In this document: in pieces, positions 18,932-30,546 of the stretch
Layout of the letters: each line of letters begins with the position of its first letter
How positions within the stretch are numbered: the stretch's first letter is position 1
The notes under the pieces: model-generated
What the model was told of the DNA's origin: nothing
Database searches by the model: none
What the model saw: the letters and a program-made list of their open reading frames with translations, nothing else
Program-made: the position numbers and the translations under genes
NCBI RefSeq assembly: GCF_025822765.1
Contig: NZ_JACKUK010000016.1
Span: forward strand, 604,820 to 668,819
Source of the DNA: Mycobacterium barrassiae
GTDB taxonomy: Bacteria; Actinomycetota; Actinomycetes; Mycobacteriales; Mycobacteriaceae
DNA: 64,000 nt
Direction: 5' to 3'

Positions 18932-21282
18932 TCACTGGAGACAACTTCACCATCGAACCGTGGCATATCCGCGAAACCTCCCTCGATCTAGACCTTTTGG
19001 ACGAATCCGAGTCACTGTTCGCCCTCTCGAACGGTCACATCGGCATGCGCGGCAACCTCGACGAGGGTGAACCGCACGGGTTGCCCGGCACCTACCTGAA
19101 CTCGTTCTACGAGGTTCGCCCCTTGCCGTACGCCGAGGCGGGCTTCGGTTATCCGGAAGCCGGCCAGACGATCGTCAACGTCACCAACGGCAAGCTGATA
19201 CGCCTGCTCGTCGACGACGAGCCCTTCGATCTGCGCTACGGCGACCTTCTCGAACATGAACGCGTCCTCGATATGCGGGCGGGCACGCTGACCCGCACCA
19301 CACAGTGGCGATCCCCGGCGGGCAAGCAGGTCAAGTTGGTGTCGACCCGTCTGGTGTCGCTGGCGCAGCGCAGCGTCGCGGCGATCGAGTACACGGTCGA
19401 AGCACTCGACGAGTTCGTCCGCGTCACAGTGCAATCCCAGTTGATCGCCAACGAAGAGGTACCCCTTTCCTCACGCGATCCCAGAGTGGCCGCCGTACTC
19501 GACAAGCCGTTGGAGGCCGTGCAGCACGAACATTCCGAGACCGGCGCGATCCTGCTGCACCGGACAAGGGCCAGTGGGCTTCTCATGGCCGCCGCCACGG
19601 ACCACGACGTCGACGTACCCGGACGCGTCGAAGTGAGCACCGGTGCGGGAGAGGACTGGGCGAATACCACCGTGATCTGTGGTCTGCGCCCCGGACAACG
19701 CCTACGCATCGTCAAGTACCTCTCGTACGGGTGGTCCAGCCTGCGGTCCCGTCCCGCCCTGCGCGATCAAGTCGCCGCAGGGCTCAGCAGCGCGCGCTAT
19801 ACGGGATGGGAGGGCCTGCTCAAATCGCAGCGTGAATACCTCGACAAGTTCTGGGACTGCGCCGATGTGGAGGTCGAGGGCGATCCCGACAGCCAGCAGG
19901 CGGTGCGGTTCGGTCTGTTCCATGTCTTGCAGGCCAGCGCGCGCGCCGAACGCCGCGCGATCCCCGGAAAGGGATTGACCGGCACCGGTTACGACGGACA
20001 CGCCTTCTGGGACACCGAGGGTTATGTGCTGCCGCTGCTCACCTACACCGCACCGCACGCGGCGGCCGACGCATTGCGGTGGCGGGCCTCGACGCTGGAC
20101 CTCGCCAGGGAGCGGGCCGCCCAACTCGACCTGACGGGTGCCGCGTTTCCGTGGCGTACCATCCGCGGCGAGGAGTGTTCGGCGTACTGGCCGGCAGGCA
20201 CGGCCGGCTGGCACGTGAACGCTGACATCGCAATGGCGTTCGAGCGCTACCGCATCGTCACGGGAGACGAGTCACTCGAGGCTGAGTGCGGACTCGAGGT
20301 CCTCGTCGAAACCGCACGGTTGTGGCTGTCGCTGGGACATCATGACAGGCACGGGGTTTGGCACCTCGACGGAGTGACCGGACCGGACGAGTACACCGCG
20401 ATCGTGCGGGACAACCTGTTCACCAATCTGATGGCGGCGCACAACCTTCGGACGGCGGCGGAAGCGTGCCTGCGCCATCCCGACCGGGCAGACGAGTTGG
20501 GTGTCACCGCCGCGGAGATGGCCGACTGGCGCACCGCGGCCGACGACGCGCATATCCCGTTCGACGACGAACTCGGAATCCACCCGCAGTGTGAGGGATT
20601 CACGACCCTTCGGGAGTGGGACTTCACATCCAACACCTCCTATCCCCTGCTGTTGCACGAGCCGTATGTGCGGCTGTATCCGGCACAGGTGCTCAAACAG
20701 GCGGATCTCGTGTTGGCCATGCATTGGCAGAGTCACGCGTTCACGCCGGAACAGAAGGCCCGCAACGTCGACTACTACGAGCGCCGCACCACGCGCGACT
20801 CGTCGCTGTCGGCATGTACGCAGGCGGTGATGTGTGCCGATGTCGGCCATCTCGAACTCGCACACGACTACGCGTATGAGGCGGCGCTCATCGATCTGCG
20901 CGATCTGCACCACAACACCCGCGATGGTCTACACATGGCGTCGCTGGCGGGCGCCTGGACGGCGCTGGTGGCCGGCTTCGGCGGGCTGCGCGACGACGAC
21001 GGCGTGCTGTCGCTCGACCCGCAGCTGCCGACCGGCATCACCCGGCTGCGATTTCGATTGCGGTGGCGCGACTTCCGGCTCACGGTGGATGTCAACCACG
21101 AGAACGTCACCTACACCGTCCGCGACGGACCACACCACGGTCTGACGATCCGGCACGCCGGGTCGGATCTGAAGCTCAACACAGATGAGCCGTCGACGGT
21201 GGCGATCCACCCTCGACGGCCCCTGCTGCCTGAGCCGCAGCAGCCCCCCGGCCGGGAGCCGCTGCGGCGCAGGCCACTTTGA
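18928..21282 (+). CDS. Glycoside hydrolase family 65 phosphorylase (Rv3401 type)
   Basis: A 784-residue inverting disaccharide phosphorylase of GH65, the family containing trehalose, maltose and kojibiose phosphorylases. It cleaves an alpha-glucoside with phosphate to give beta-glucose 1-phosphate, which the adjacent HAD enzyme converts to glucose 6-phosphate. Visible features are the N-terminal beta-sandwich ([20 protein letters not shown]), the (alpha/alpha)6 barrel with [16 protein letters not shown], and the general-acid Glu in [20 protein letters not shown]. The substrate among disaccharides cannot be chosen from sequence. The ATG at 18928 overlaps the upstream stop. Confidence 0.93.
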   Translation: MITGDNFTIEPWHIRETSLDLDLLDESESLFALSNGHIGMRGNLDEGEPHGLPGTYLNSFYEVRPLPYAEAGFGYPEAGQTIVNVTNGKLIRLLVDDEPFDLRYGDLLEHERVLDMRAGTLTRTTQWRSPAGKQVKLVSTRLVSLAQRSVAAIEYTVEALDEFVRVTVQSQLIANEEVPLSSRDPRVAAVLDKPLEAVQHEHSETGAILLHRTRASGLLMAAATDHDVDVPGRVEVSTGAGEDWANTTVICGLRPGQRLRIVKYLSYGWSSLRSRPALRDQVAAGLSSARYTGWEGLLKSQREYLDKFWDCADVEVEGDPDSQQAVRFGLFHVLQASARAERRAIPGKGLTGTGYDGHAFWDTEGYVLPLLTYTAPHAAADALRWRASTLDLARERAAQLDLTGAAFPWRTIRGEECSAYWPAGTAGWHVNADIAMAFERYRIVTGDESLEAECGLEVLVETARLWLSLGHHDRHGVWHLDGVTGPDEYTAIVRDNLFTNLMAAHNLRTAAEACLRHPDRADELGVTAAEMADWRTAADDAHIPFDDELGIHPQCEGFTTLREWDFTSNTSYPLLLHEPYVRLYPAQVLKQADLVLAMHWQSHAFTPEQKARNVDYYERRTTRDSSLSACTQAVMCADVGHLELAHDYAYEAALIDLRDLHHNTRDGLHMASLAGAWTALVAGFGGLRDDDGVLSLDPQLPTGITRLRFRLRWRDFRLTVDVNHENVTYTVRDGPHHGLTIRHAGSDLKLNTDEPSTVAIHPRRPLLPEPQQPPGREPLRRRPL

Positions 21283-21286
21283 GTTG

Positions 21287-21685
21287 TCAGACCTTTCCGG
21301 CGAGCCAGGCTTGCTCCTGGCCCGGATCCGGCAGCACCCGGCCGCCCTCGATGGCGAACCGCGCCGGGCTGTTACCGATCACGACGAGCACCCGCTCGGC
21401 CGGGATCCCGGTCACCCGCGTTGCCGCCTCGGCGACTTCGGTGACCAGACGACTGGTCTCGTCGTCGGGATGTCCGCTCCGGACCCACCCGTTGATGATC
21501 AACGGGCGGGCCGGACGGCCGGCGGTGTAGACGTCTTCGGTCGGCAACTCGTTGAACACCACATTGATGTAGGTGCTCGGCACGTGGTTGACCGTGGAAT
21601 GGATCCGGGTCACCTCCGCGGCGAGTTCCGCCTTGTCCTCGGGTCGCAACGTCCCCTTGGCAGTGGTGCAGGTATAGATGGGCAT
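21287..21685 (-). CDS. Tautomerase-superfamily protein
   Basis: A 132-residue protein starting MPIYTCTTAKGTL. The Pro at position 2 becomes the N-terminal catalytic base of the 4-oxalocrotonate tautomerase/MSAD/CHMI superfamily after Met removal. The following beta-alpha-beta pattern and STYINVVFNELP agree. It is 17 nt downstream of the benzoylformate decarboxylase-like gene on the same strand, which suggests a joint role in aromatic or alpha-keto acid breakdown. The exact substrate is unknown. Confidence 0.85.
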   Translation of the reverse strand: MPIYTCTTAKGTLRPEDKAELAAEVTRIHSTVNHVPSTYINVVFNELPTEDVYTAGRPARPLIINGWVRSGHPDDETSRLVTEVAEAATRVTGIPAERVLVVIGNSPARFAIEGGRVLPDPGQEQAWLAGKV

Positions 21686-21702
21686 CCGCCTACTCCTGTA
21701 TC

Positions 21703-23316
21703 TCAGCCGAGGTGCGGCAGTTGAGGGATGGTGGGGACGACGATGACGGTCGGACCGTCAGCGTTCAGCGCAGTCGTGAACTCCTGGGCCAGCATGTCGG
21801 AGCTGTCGACCTCCACCGCACGGCACCCGAATCCGGTTGCCAGCGAGGTGATGTCGAGGCCGGGCAGCTGAAGACCTGGCACGTTCGGTGTCTTCTCCAG
21901 CAGCGCAAACGATTTGAGAATCGCGTACTCACCGTTGCGCAGCACCACGAACACGATCGGCAGCTTGTGCTGAGCCGCGGTCCAGATCGCCTGGATCGAG
22001 TACTCGAAGGAACCGTCACCGATCGTCGCCACGATGGTGCGCTTGACGCCGCGGGCCCGGTCGCCCAGCGCGATGCCCACTGCGGCGGGCACGCCCCAGC
22101 CGATGCCGCCGCTCGGAGTGGCGAAGAAGCCCTGCGAGTGGGTCGTCGGCAGCCAGTTGAACAGATCGACCATCGTCGACGTCGACTCCATGACAACCGA
22201 AGCGTCGTCCGGCTTGACCGTGCTGATCACCTCGTAGACCGCGTTGGACGTCATCGGCGCCTGCGCGGGCAGGTCCGAGTGAAGGTCGCGCACCAACGGT
22301 GCGGGACGCTCGCGGTCGGCGGGCACCTCGATCAGTTCGGTCAACTGCGTCAGCGCCGTGGTGACGTCACCGGTCAGGCTGTCGCCCACCGGTGCGACCG
22401 CCGACAGGTGGGTGTCGGACGTGATCTGCAGCAGTTCGGTGCCCTCAGGCAGGTACTCGCCCGCGACGTAGGGGTAGTACCGGAACACCTGGGCACCGAC
22501 CACCACGACGAGATCGTGGCCGTGCACCGTCTGCTCGACCTCGGCGATCGTCATCGGCATCACCCCGGCATACAGCGGATGAGTCTCGGGGAAGGAGACG
22601 CGATCACCCAGGGCACTGCCGTACACGGGTGCGCCCAGCTTCTCGGCGAACGCGATTCCGGCGTCCCAGCCTCCGGCCCGGTCCACCTCGGGGCCGAACA
22701 GCACCATGGGGCGCTTCGCGGCGCTGATGCGCTCGGCGAACTCGGCCAGCCGGGCGGCATCCGGTGCGACCCGCTCGCTGACGGTGCGCACGACGGCGGG
22801 GCCCAACGCGGGCTTGTCCCAGTCGTCGAGCGGGATCGACAGGAAGACCGGGCCCATCGGCGGCTGCATCGCCACCGCGTAGGCCTGCATGAACGCCGCG
22901 GGCACATCCTCGGCGCGAGCGGGCTCATACGACCACTTCACCCACGGCTGCGGCAGCTCGGTCGCGCGCGGATTGTTCAGGTACGGATCGGTGATCGACA
23001 TCTCGCGGGCCTGCTGCCCCGCAGTGATGATCAGCGGGGTGTTGGCCCGGAAGGACGCGATCAGGCTGCCCATCGCATTGCCGGTGCCCGCCGCGGTATG
23101 CAGATTCACCAGCGCCGGCCGGCCCGTCGTCTGCGCGAAGCCGTCGGCCATCGCCAGGGCCGACGCCTCCTGCAACGCAAGCACATAGGTGAAGTCGTCC
23201 GGGAAATCCCGCAGGAACGACTGCTCGGTGGAGCCCGGGTTACCGAAGACCGTTGTCAGGCCCAAGGTCCGGAGGAGGTCGTACGTCACGTCGTGAACGG
23301 TCTTCTGATCAGCCAT
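21703..23316 (-). CDS. mdlC: Thiamine-diphosphate enzyme, benzoylformate decarboxylase-like
   Basis: ThDP-dependent decarboxylase of 537 residues. The N-terminal PYR domain has the cofactor-activating Glu in LALQEASALAMADG; the C-terminal PP domain has the ThDP/Mg motif GDGSFEYSIQAIWTAA ending in NGEY. The overall pattern (GNPGSTE near residue 25, LHTAAGTGNAMG with the active-site His) is that of benzoylformate decarboxylase (MdlC), which makes benzaldehyde in mandelate catabolism. Other 2-oxo acid substrates are possible. The start is at 23316 because AAGGGG precedes it; the open frame extends upstream without support. It shares an operon with the tautomerase. Confidence 0.87.
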   Translation of the reverse strand: MADQKTVHDVTYDLLRTLGLTTVFGNPGSTEQSFLRDFPDDFTYVLALQEASALAMADGFAQTTGRPALVNLHTAAGTGNAMGSLIASFRANTPLIITAGQQAREMSITDPYLNNPRATELPQPWVKWSYEPARAEDVPAAFMQAYAVAMQPPMGPVFLSIPLDDWDKPALGPAVVRTVSERVAPDAARLAEFAERISAAKRPMVLFGPEVDRAGGWDAGIAFAEKLGAPVYGSALGDRVSFPETHPLYAGVMPMTIAEVEQTVHGHDLVVVVGAQVFRYYPYVAGEYLPEGTELLQITSDTHLSAVAPVGDSLTGDVTTALTQLTELIEVPADRERPAPLVRDLHSDLPAQAPMTSNAVYEVISTVKPDDASVVMESTSTMVDLFNWLPTTHSQGFFATPSGGIGWGVPAAVGIALGDRARGVKRTIVATIGDGSFEYSIQAIWTAAQHKLPIVFVVLRNGEYAILKSFALLEKTPNVPGLQLPGLDITSLATGFGCRAVEVDSSDMLAQEFTTALNADGPTVIVVPTIPQLPHLG

Positions 23317-23476
23317 GGTCAGCCCCTTAGCAGTTGGAATAAATGCCCACTGCCAGGTGTTTCCCAGCAGCTTGCCAAGAAGGGTCGCCTGTACGACGTC
23401 GTGGGTCATCAACGCTGGCAGCCATCCAGCCGCACGGCAGACAGGAAAGTGTGGGTACCGCTAGCCGGTATCGGCG

Positions 23477-24136
23477 CTACACCATCTGTTTGGATAAGGG
23501 CAGGCCGCCGGTCTCCTCGAACACGACTCGCCTGCCGATTTCGACGGCGTGATCGGCGAATCGTTCGTAATAGCGCCCGAGCAGTGCGACGTCGACCGCC
23601 GAGCAGACGCCGTCCTGCCACTTGTGGTCCATCAGCAGCGTGAACAGCCGCCGGTGCTCGGTGTCCACGGCGTCGTCCTCATCGCGTAGACGGGCGGCCT
23701 TACTGTGATCACCCGACACCAGCACCTCCCGTGCGGTGTTGGCCAGTTGCACTGCCCGCGCGCCCATTTCGGCGAAGCTGGCGCGGACGTCGGCGGGCAG
23801 CGCACAGTCGGGATGGCGCAGCCGGGAGATTCTCGCGACATGGACTGCGAGCGCGCCCATCCGCTCGATGTCGGCCCCGATATGGATGGCGCCGACGATC
23901 GACCTCAGGTCACCGGCGACGGGTTATTGTAGGGCGAGTAGGCGCAGCGCGACAGCCTCGGCCCGGCCGGCCATGTCGGAGATCTGTTCGTGCTCCGTGA
24001 TGACCTGCTCGGCCAGCGCCAGGTCGGCGTCGAGCAGTGCGCGGCTGGCGCGCTCCATGGCGGTCGCGGCGAGCCCGCACATCTCGGCCAGATGTGCCCG
24101 GAGTTGTTCGAGCTGCTCGTGGTAGGCGATCCGCAC
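23477..24136 (-). pseudogene. phoU/phoY-type gene with an internal in-frame stop
   Basis: PhoU proteins repress the Pho regulon through the Pst transporter and the sensor kinase, and influence persistence in mycobacteria. A 219-codon frame from the GTG at 24136 encodes a complete PhoU: N-terminal half [20 protein letters not shown]...VALRLLALQ and C-terminal half [13 protein letters not shown]...[17 protein letters not shown]. It is broken by TAA at 23926-23924, between LLALQ and PVAGDLR. Both halves are in the same frame, so this is a nonsense mutation, not a frameshift; many PhoU proteins have Gln here (CAA to TAA is one transition). The downstream ATG at 23860 (MGALAVHVA) could give a C-terminal fragment. 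A sequencing error is possible. Confidence 0.85.
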
Positions 24137-24164
24137 GCGCAAGGTGTACCCGCGGCGGACCTTT

Positions 24165-25901
24165 CTAACCGGTCGAGCTGACCGGCTCGATGGGCAGGTG
24201 CCGCAGCGCGCCGGGTGCGTCGGCGGGGACGACGGGATGCTCCGGCGGGATCGGCGCGAGCCGTTTGTACGGCTCGCCCTGCGCCGGCCGCAGGTCCGCC
24301 TGCCCCTTGTTGGGCCACAGCGACGCGGCGCGCTCGGCTTGCGCGGTGATCGAAAGCGACGGGTTGACACCGAGATTCGCCGAAACGGAGGCACCGTCGT
24401 GCACCGACAGCGTCGGGTAGTTGAACACCCGCTGATAGGGGTCGATGACGCCGGTTTCGGCAGAGTCACCGATCGCGGCACCACCGAGGTAGTGGGCGGT
24501 CAGCGGGATGTTGAACAGTTCTCCCCAGGTCCCGCCCGCGACGCCGTCGATCTTCTCGGCGATCCGCCGGGTCACCTGGTTGCCGACCGGAATCCACGAC
24601 GGGTTGGGTTCGCCGTGGCCCTGCTTGCTGTCCAACCGCCGGAAGCCGAACCTGGTGCGGCGGGTGAACGTGGTGATCGAGTTGTCGAGATGCTGCATGA
24701 CCAACGCGATCATCGTCCGCTCGCTCCACCGGCGCACGATGAGCAGTCGCAGCAGTTTGCGCGGATTCGACGCGGCCTGTTGGAGGAACTGTCTCCAGCG
24801 CGGGACGTCGGATCCCGAGGGGCCGGCACCGTCGGTCATCAGCGTCTGCAGCAGCCCCATCGCATTGGAGCCCTTGCCGTAGCGCACCGGTTCGATGTGC
24901 GTGTCTGCCGTCGGGTGGATCGACGACGTGATCGCAACTCCGTGCGTGAGGTCGAGGTCCTTTGACACCTCGAAGCGTCCGGCGCCGACGATCGATTCCG
25001 AATTGGTCCGGGTGAGCACGCCGAGCTTGTCGGACAACTTGGGCAGCTTGCCCGCGTCGCGCATCTTGAACAACAGCCTCTGGGTGCCGAATGTGCCTGC
25101 CGCGAGGATCAGGTAGGTCGCGGTGAGCGTGCGACGCCTGCGCAATGGCGAGAGGCCGGTGCGTGCCGTGCGCACCTCCCACAGCCCGTCGGACCGCTGT
25201 TCGAACCCGGTCACGGTGGTCATCGGAATGACTTCTGCCCCAGCCTTTTCCGCCAAGCCGAGGTAGTTCTTCAGCAGCGTGTTCTTGGCGCCGTAGCGGC
25301 AACCCGTCATACACGAACCACATTCGATGCAGCCGGTGCGCTCGGGGCCTGCGCCGCCGAAGTACGGGTCGGGCACGGTTCGACCGGGGGTCTTGGTGCC
25401 GTCCGGGCCGAAGAACACGCCGACCGGTGTCGGCACGAACGTGTCTCCGACGCCCATCTCGTCGGCGACCTCTTTCATGACCCGGTCGGCGTCGGTGAAG
25501 GTCGGGTTGGTGACGACGCCGAGCATCCGCTGGGCCAGGTCGTAATGCGGCATCAACTCCGCGCGCCAGTCGGTGATGTTCTTCCACTGCGGATCGTTGA
25601 AGAACGGGTCCGGCGGCACATAGAGCGTGTTGGCGTAGTTGAGCGATCCCCCACCGACCCCGGCGCCTGCCAGAATCATCACGTTGCGCAGCAGATGGAT
25701 CCGCTGGATGCCGTACATGCCGAGTTTCGGCGCCCACAGGAACTTGCGCAGGTTCCACGAGGTCTTCGCGAACTCCTCGTCGGCGAACCGGCGACCCGCT
25801 TCGACTACGCCGACCCGGTAGCCCTTCTCGGTGAGCCGCAGCGCCGAGACGCTGCCACCGAACCCCGAACCGATGACCAGGACGTCGTAGTCAGGCTTCA
25901 T
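24165..25901 (-). CDS. choD: GMC-type flavin oxidoreductase, ChoD (cholesterol oxidase-like)
   Basis: FAD-dependent oxidoreductase of 578 residues, the same length as Rv3409c (ChoD). The dinucleotide fold is at the N-terminus ([17 protein letters not shown]). A ferredoxin-like cysteine segment [19 protein letters not shown] is a feature of this GMC subgroup, and [22 protein letters not shown] near the end carries the conserved Asn-Pro. Annotated as a cholesterol oxidase; the true physiological substrate in mycobacteria is debated. It lies 70 nt downstream of guaB3 on the same strand, as in M. tuberculosis. Confidence 0.93.
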   Translation of the reverse strand: MKPDYDVLVIGSGFGGSVSALRLTEKGYRVGVVEAGRRFADEEFAKTSWNLRKFLWAPKLGMYGIQRIHLLRNVMILAGAGVGGGSLNYANTLYVPPDPFFNDPQWKNITDWRAELMPHYDLAQRMLGVVTNPTFTDADRVMKEVADEMGVGDTFVPTPVGVFFGPDGTKTPGRTVPDPYFGGAGPERTGCIECGSCMTGCRYGAKNTLLKNYLGLAEKAGAEVIPMTTVTGFEQRSDGLWEVRTARTGLSPLRRRRTLTATYLILAAGTFGTQRLLFKMRDAGKLPKLSDKLGVLTRTNSESIVGAGRFEVSKDLDLTHGVAITSSIHPTADTHIEPVRYGKGSNAMGLLQTLMTDGAGPSGSDVPRWRQFLQQAASNPRKLLRLLIVRRWSERTMIALVMQHLDNSITTFTRRTRFGFRRLDSKQGHGEPNPSWIPVGNQVTRRIAEKIDGVAGGTWGELFNIPLTAHYLGGAAIGDSAETGVIDPYQRVFNYPTLSVHDGASVSANLGVNPSLSITAQAERAASLWPNKGQADLRPAQGEPYKRLAPIPPEHPVVPADAPGALRHLPIEPVSSTG

Positions 25902-25971
25902 CGGCCCAGTATCCCGCTACCCATGGGTAACTACTACCCAGGTGACCCTTACAGCTAACCTCTCAGGCGCG

Positions 25972-27129
25972 TCAGACCCCGACGGTCAGACCGACCTTCT
26001 GGAACTCCTTGAGATCGCAATATCCGGCCTTCGCCATCGACCGCCGCAAGCCGCCGACCAGGTTCAACGAGCCGAACGGATCGTCGGACGGACCGGTGAG
26101 CACCTGCCCCAGCGATGGCCGCTCCCCGAGCGCCACCTGCAGCAGAGCGCCGCGCGGTAGCGACGGGTGCGCGGCTGCCGCGGGCCAGAACCAGCCGCCG
26201 CCCAGCGCTTCGGCGGCCGTGGCCAGCGGCGTGCCGAGGACGACGGCGTCGGCGCCGCACGCGATGGCCTTGGCCAGGTCGCCGGAGGTGTGGATATCGC
26301 CGTCGGCGAGCACGTGCACATAGCGGCCGCCGGTCTCGTCGAGGTACTCGCGGCGTGCCGCGGCGGCGTCGGCGATCGCCGTCGCCATCGGCACGCTGAT
26401 GCCCAGCACCTCGTCGCTGGTGGTGACGCCGCTGGTCGACCCGTAGCCGACGATGACGCCGGCCGCACCGGTCCGCATCAGGTGCAGGGCGGTGCGGTGG
26501 TCGAGCACACCTCCGGCCACGACGGGTATGTCGAGTTCGGAGATGAAGGTCTTGAGGTTCAGCGGTTCCCCGACGCCGTGATCCTGGGCGACGCGCTCGG
26601 CCGAGATGATGGTGCCCTGGATGACCAGCAGGTCGATGCCCGCGGCGACGAGCGCAGGCGTCAGCGCCTGCGCGTTTTGCGGACTCACGCGAACGGCAGT
26701 CGTCACCCCGGCGTCGCGAATCCGCGCCACCGCGGCTCCCAGCAGCTCGGGATCCAGCGGTGCGGCGTGGAGCTGCTGCAGCAGCCGGATGGCTGCCGAC
26801 GGTTCGGGTTCTCCCCGGCTACCGCGTGGGCCCATCTCGGCGGCGGCGATGACTTGGGCGATCTTCTCCTCGACATCGGCGTGCCGACCGATGAGGCCTT
26901 CGCCGTTCAGGACGCCGAGGCCGCCGAGGCGACCTATCTCGATGGCGAACTCCGGCGAGACCAGCGCGTCGGTCGGATGCGTGACGACCGGGATCTCGAA
27001 CCGGTACGCATCCAGTTGCCAGGCCGTCGAGACATCCTGGGACGATCGCGTGCGCCGTGACGGCACGATGTTGATGTCGTCGAGTTCGTAAGTGCGACGG
27101 GCGGTTCGGCCCATGCCGATTTCGACCAT
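25972..27129 (-). CDS. guaB3: IMP dehydrogenase-family protein GuaB3
   Basis: IMPDH/GMP reductase-like TIM-barrel protein of about 385 residues, lacking the CBS pair present in GuaB2; orthologue of Rv3410c. The N-terminus MVEIGMGRTARRTYEL matches the family start and is used here (ATG at 27129). A GTG at 27138 is better spaced from GAGGAG and is a real alternative. The flavin/IMP phosphate region GVIVGYGSTSGVTT replaces the usual catalytic Cys loop, so activity differs from true IMPDH; some actinobacterial homologues have been reported as GMP reductases. It sits 59 nt downstream of guaB2. Confidence 0.93.
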   Translation of the reverse strand: MVEIGMGRTARRTYELDDINIVPSRRTRSSQDVSTAWQLDAYRFEIPVVTHPTDALVSPEFAIEIGRLGGLGVLNGEGLIGRHADVEEKIAQVIAAAEMGPRGSRGEPEPSAAIRLLQQLHAAPLDPELLGAAVARIRDAGVTTAVRVSPQNAQALTPALVAAGIDLLVIQGTIISAERVAQDHGVGEPLNLKTFISELDIPVVAGGVLDHRTALHLMRTGAAGVIVGYGSTSGVTTSDEVLGISVPMATAIADAAAARREYLDETGGRYVHVLADGDIHTSGDLAKAIACGADAVVLGTPLATAAEALGGGWFWPAAAAHPSLPRGALLQVALGERPSLGQVLTGPSDDPFGSLNLVGGLRRSMAKAGYCDLKEFQKVGLTVGV

Positions 27130-27188
27130 GTCACGCACGGAGCCATCTCCTCTTCGCGCATGCGCTCTTCGGTGAACGCAAACGCTCG

Positions 27189-28769
<1,581 letters not shown>

Positions 28770-28856
28770 TTATCGGCATTGACGTCGTCAGTTCGGTGCC
28801 ACACTCCCGGTTGCGCCATGCCGCTACACGGCTGGCGCGAAATATGGACCGCTGCG

Positions 28857-28868
28857 TAGTGTGGAGGC
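28857..28868 (+). promoter_or_regulatory. Predicted leaderless promoter of the DUF5319 gene
   Basis: TAGTGT (28857-28862) fits the mycobacterial -10 TANNNT, followed by six bases and the GTG at 28869. The same six-base spacing is seen at dnaE2, ohrR and the integrase gene. GGAGG also lies in the gap but is too close to act as a normal ribosome binding site. Confidence 0.45.
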
Positions 28869-29273
28869 GTGCGCGACCACCTCCCGCCGGGTTTGCCGCC
28901 CGACCCGTTCGCTGACGACCCCTGTGATCCCTCGGCTGCGCTCGACGCCCTCGAGCCGGGGCAGCCACTGGACCCGCAGGAGCGCACCGCGGTCGAAGCC
29001 GATCTCGCGGACCTCGCGGTGTATGAAGCACTGTTGGCGCACAAGGGAATTCGTGGACTGGTCGTCTGCTGTGACGAGTGCCAGCAGGACCACTACCACG
29101 ACTGGGACATGCTGCGCGCCAACCTGCTGCAGCTCCTGGTCGACGGCACTGTCCGGCCGCATGAGCCCGCCTACGATCCCGAGCCCGACGCCTACGTCAC
29201 CTGGGATTACTGCCGCGGTTACGCCGATGCCTCGCTCAATGAGGCCACCACGGACACCGACGGGTATCGCTGA
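28869..29273 (+). CDS. DUF5319 family protein (Rv3412 type)
   Basis: A conserved 134-residue actinobacterial protein of unknown function found between guaB2 and rsdA, as here. Acidic overall, with an Asp/Pro-rich N-terminus (PPGLPPDPFADDPCDP) and a conserved core VVCCDECQQDHYHDWDMLRANL in which CC-x2-C plus the H-Y-H cluster could bind a metal. It starts with the GTG at 28869, probably leaderless. It is divergent from guaB2 and convergent with rsdA. Confidence 0.9.
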   Translation: MRDHLPPGLPPDPFADDPCDPSAALDALEPGQPLDPQERTAVEADLADLAVYEALLAHKGIRGLVVCCDECQQDHYHDWDMLRANLLQLLVDGTVRPHEPAYDPEPDAYVTWDYCRGYADASLNEATTDTDGYR

Positions 29274-29301
29274 GCGCGCAACGTCGAGTTAGCCGCCTGG
29301 G

Positions 29302-30546
29302 TTAGCTGCCGTCTCCCCCGGACCCTGACTCCGGCTTCGGTTCGGGCACCACGATCGTCGTCACCGGCGCCTGCCGCTGGGTCTGCGGTGCTTGCCGCGG
29401 GACTGACGGCGCCTGAACTGTTGCCGACGGTGCCTCCACGGTTGCCGGCGGCGCCTGGACTGCTGTCGGCGCCTCCTCGGCGGCCTCAGAAACAGTGGAT
29501 GACGGCGCAGGCTGGGTTTTCGTAGTCAGCGCCACGGTGGTGCTCGTCGTGGGCGGCTGCGTCGTCGAAGGTGGGGCTGTCGTGGGTGAGGCTGTCGTCG
29601 GTGAGGCTGTTGCCACCGACGAACTCGCAGGCAGTTGCTCTTCCTCCTCCGGCGTCGGCGTGTTGGGTACCGATGTCGGCGCCACCGTCGTCGGGAGCGT
29701 CGAAGGCGGCGGGGCTTCCACGGCCGTGGTCCCTGGAGCCGACGTCGCGGTGGTCCCCGGGGACGGCGAGGTCGGCGACGGGGTCTCGGACGAAGGCGTC
29801 GTCGAAGTCTCCGAGGGCGTCGTGGACTCAGACGGTGAGGTCGTGGCATCCGACGGTGGCGTCTCCGACGAGGTCGTCGCCTCCGGCGAAGTCGGCGTCT
29901 GCAGCACGACCACCTCGGGGAAGGTCGGCGGCGGGACGTCAGGCGGCAGCGTCGCCGCGGCGTCCTTCGCCTCGACCTTGACCGTCAGCTCTTGCCACTG
30001 ACTGACCAGTTCCTGTTTCTGCACATCGTCGCTGACCGTCGCGACCGTCGTGGTCAGCGTCTCCAGCTTCTGCTGCGCCGCGTCCCACTGTCCTTGATCG
30101 ACGAGTTGCTGCACCTCAGCGAGCTGCTGCGACGCAAGCATCACTGCGTCGTCCCGGGGCGTCGCCTGCTCACCGAAGATCATCGTGCGCAACCCGTACA
30201 GCGTGTCGCCCGGTCCTGAACCCGCGACGACGCTGGCGAACCCGCCGAGGCACAGCACCGCCGCAGCGGTCGACCCGACGAGCGCCAGGGTCCGGCGTGA
30301 CCGGCGGGTGCGCTGCGCGGAGTCCAGTGCGATCACCGCATCCCGCGGCGTCACCGGCACCGACAGCGGCTTCTGCCGAATCTCGTCGCGCCATCCGGAC
30401 AACAGGCTGATCAGCTCTGCCTCGCTGGCGTCGGTCGCATACACCGGTTGCTCGGTGGCGAGTGCGTCCAGGAAGCGATCGCTCCGGTTGATCTCGTTGA
30501 GCGACGGATCGCCCCCGTTGGAAGTCCAGCGTCCGAAGTCAGGCAT
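29302..30546 (-). CDS. rsdA: Anti-sigma-D factor RsdA
   Basis: Membrane-anchored anti-sigma factor that sequesters SigD. The cytosolic N-terminal part (about residues 1-78) begins DFGRWTSNGGDPSLNEINRSDRFLDAL, matching the RsdA SigD-binding region. One TM helix follows a basic patch (RTRRSRR) near residues 82-105, then a long extracytoplasmic tail. The ATG at 30546 overlaps the 3' end of sigD by 8 nt. At 414 residues it is clearly longer than the roughly 300 of M. tuberculosis RsdA. The extra length is an S/T/P-rich low-complexity tail with repeated TTASPTTAP-like and QAPPATVEAPSATVQAP units, probably reaching through the peptidoglycan. Confidence 0.93.
   Translation of the reverse strand: MPDFGRWTSNGGDPSLNEINRSDRFLDALATEQPVYATDASEAELISLLSGWRDEIRQKPLSVPVTPRDAVIALDSAQRTRRSRRTLALVGSTAAAVLCLGGFASVVAGSGPGDTLYGLRTMIFGEQATPRDDAVMLASQQLAEVQQLVDQGQWDAAQQKLETLTTTVATVSDDVQKQELVSQWQELTVKVEAKDAAATLPPDVPPPTFPEVVVLQTPTSPEATTSSETPPSDATTSPSESTTPSETSTTPSSETPSPTSPSPGTTATSAPGTTAVEAPPPSTLPTTVAPTSVPNTPTPEEEEQLPASSSVATASPTTASPTTAPPSTTQPPTTSTTVALTTKTQPAPSSTVSEAAEEAPTAVQAPPATVEAPSATVQAPSVPRQAPQTQRQAPVTTIVVPEPKPESGSGGDGS

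Noticed and set aside
29495-30001. Val/Gly/Ser-rich plus-strand frame
   Set aside because: Antisense to the low-complexity tail of RsdA; repeats on one strand produce an equally repetitive reading on the other.
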